Assembly: GCA_046541515.1 (NCBI GenBank)
Contig: JBKHDD010000058.1
Span: 1 to 24,446, forward strand
From: CAYFVR01 sp046541515
Lineage (GTDB): Bacteria > Desulfobacterota > Desulfobacteria > Desulfobacterales > Desulfococcaceae
DNA: 24,446 nucleotides
Reading direction: 5' to 3'
Shown here: piece after piece, positions 23,563-24,446 of the stretch
How positions within the stretch are numbered: the stretch's first letter is position 1
Layout: each line of letters opens with the position of its first letter
Made by a program: the position numbers and the translations under genes
Notes under the pieces: model-generated
What the model was told of the DNA's origin: nothing
What the model saw: the letters and a program-made list of their open reading frames with translations, nothing else
The model's database searches: none

Positions 23563-23808
23563 GAATTTATCTTCGTTTCCCGGACGCCGTCCAATCCCTT
23601 CGCACCCAACCTGACCTACCGGTTCCGCGAGGGCGCCTCCGCCGGAAACGATGTGGCCGCCTGGACCGGCATGGGCAAACGGGGCAAACGCGCCATCCCA
23701 TCCGTTTTCATTCTCGGAAGATCTTTCGGCGTTATTGCCGGTGATGAGAGCGGAAAAACTTCGGAAACGATGGACCCATCTCGGCCCCCATGCTATCCTG
23801 ACCCCATT
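23563..23808 (+). other. Coding-like remnant of unknown origin and leader of the Rpn-type gene
   Basis: From 23563 a + strand frame reads EFIFVSRTPSNPFAPNLTYR and on to AAWTGMGKRGK near 23690, with strongly GC-ending codons typical of host genes, but no start codon at its left edge and no family I recognise. It abuts the broken end of the SdhB fragment. Nearer the next gene, TGGACC (23771-23776), 17 bp and TATCCT (23794-23799) form a weak promoter-like pair that would start transcription very close to the ATG at 23809. Confidence 0.4.
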
Positions 23809-24446
23809 ATGCAACCCCTCCTCAGCCCCAAAAACGACTACGTCTTCAAGAAGCTCTTCACCTCCGACGCCGAAATCCTGACCGACCTGATCAACCACGC
23901 ACTCGGCCGCTCTGGACCGGATCGCATCGTCTCCGTGGAAATCCGCAACCCGGAAATCCCGCCGGAGGAGATCGAGAAGAAGTTCATCGTTTTGGACATC
24001 CGGGCGGCGGACGAATCCGGCCATGAATTCGACATCGAAATGCAGGTTCGGCGCTACGAGGACTATCCCAAGCGGACGCTCTACTACCTCTGCCGGATGT
24101 ACGGCGGGCAGCTGGGGGCCGGAGAACCCTATTCCATGCTCCGCCCGGTCGTCGGCATTCACTTCCTCGACTACGCGTTCTTTCCCGGCGGCCCGGATTT
24201 TCACTACCATTTCAGCCTTCGGGACGTCCGCCACCCGCACCTCGCGTTGACCGACGACCTGTCCCTGCATATCTTTGAACTACCCGGAATCGAATCGCTT
24301 TTCCAAAACCGGAAAGCCGACGGCCTTCTGGAATGGCTCCACTTTTTCAGCCATCCCCAATCGGAAGGAGAAAATGGCATGCCGACCCAATACAAAAATC
24401 CGATGGTCAACCGAGCCCTGGATTCCCTCCGTGCCCTCAGCGCCGA
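23809..24446 (+). CDS. Rpn family recombination-promoting nuclease/putative transposase (PD-(D/E)XK), 3' end outside window
   Basis: At least 212 residues, still open at the window end. The N-terminus SPKNDYVFKKLF is the hallmark of this family, followed by EEIEKKFIVLDIRAADESG and FDIEMQV, which carry the acidic residues of the PD-(D/E)XK nuclease core (D in VLDIRA, E in IEMQ). YPKRTLYYLCRMYGGQL and VVGIHFLDYAFF complete the familiar pattern. Rpn proteins (for example RpnA of E. coli) are DNA endonucleases that promote recombination and are often found in many copies per genome. No Shine-Dalgarno sequence is seen before ATG 23809. It lies beside a truncated gene and a cassette, in keeping with a recombining region. 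Confidence 0.9.
   Translation, partial: MQPLLSPKNDYVFKKLFTSDAEILTDLINHALGRSGPDRIVSVEIRNPEIPPEEIEKKFIVLDIRAADESGHEFDIEMQVRRYEDYPKRTLYYLCRMYGGQLGAGEPYSMLRPVVGIHFLDYAFFPGGPDFHYHFSLRDVRHPHLALTDDLSLHIFELPGIESLFQNRKADGLLEWLHFFSHPQSEGENGMPTQYKNPMVNRALDSLRALSA

Noticed and set aside
23237..23614. A + strand open frame opposite the SdhB fragment
   Set aside because: The - strand shows clear iron-sulfur motifs, and the + strand translation has no recognisable features.

Overview
The window is GC-rich bacterial DNA carrying a complete division and cell wall (dcw) cluster on the + strand. A two-component and roadblock signalling block lies before it, and a small accessory patch lies after it. Gene content and style (meso-DAP type MurE, radical SAM gene directly after ftsZ, remnant of a non-classical SdhB/FrdB, a NarL-type two-component pair) suggest a Gram-negative bacterium, most likely Desulfobacterota or a relative. 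That placement is inference; no rRNA or marker settles it.

Bases 1-3069 hold a 5'-truncated HisKA_3 histidine kinase and its NarL-type response regulator (62 nt overlap). After a 426-base gap come a second regulator that is a receiver-only paralog of the first, with a basic repeat tail in place of the DNA-binding domain, and a roadblock/LC7 protein coupled to it by a 1-nt stop/start overlap.

Bases 3084-19981 are the dcw cluster: a sigma70-like promoter, then rsmH, ftsL, ftsI, murE, murF, mraY, murD, ftsW, murG, murC, murB, ftsQ, ftsA, ftsZ. Most junctions overlap or are only a few bases. The exceptions are murF-mraY (24 nt), murG-murC (120 nt), murB-ftsQ (93 nt, with an 11-bp perfect palindrome) and ftsA-ftsZ (107 nt). 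The genes supply soluble precursor synthesis (MurB to MurF), lipid I and II (MraY, MurG), septal polymerisation and cross-linking (FtsW, FtsI), the FtsL/FtsQ scaffold and the FtsA/FtsZ ring. mraZ and ddl, frequent members of such clusters, are absent. A hairpin follows ftsZ, then a radical SAM protein with a B12-binding-like N-terminus and a coupled 60-aa protein.

Bases about 21960-24446 are accessory and partly richer in AT. They hold an orphan BrnA/DUF4415-type antitoxin-like frame and, cut into its 3' end, a single integron gene cassette: core site GTTAGGC, a GNAT acetyltransferase gene, and an attC site of about 61 bp. No integrase is in the window. The layout fits a single attC lacking an integrase (a SALIN) at a secondary site. 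Next come a strong bidirectional terminator, a C-terminal SdhB/FrdB fragment on the - strand, an unassigned coding-like remnant, and the start of an Rpn/PD-(D/E)XK nuclease-family gene running off the window. The lone integron cassette and the reconstructable insertion event are the most unusual content.
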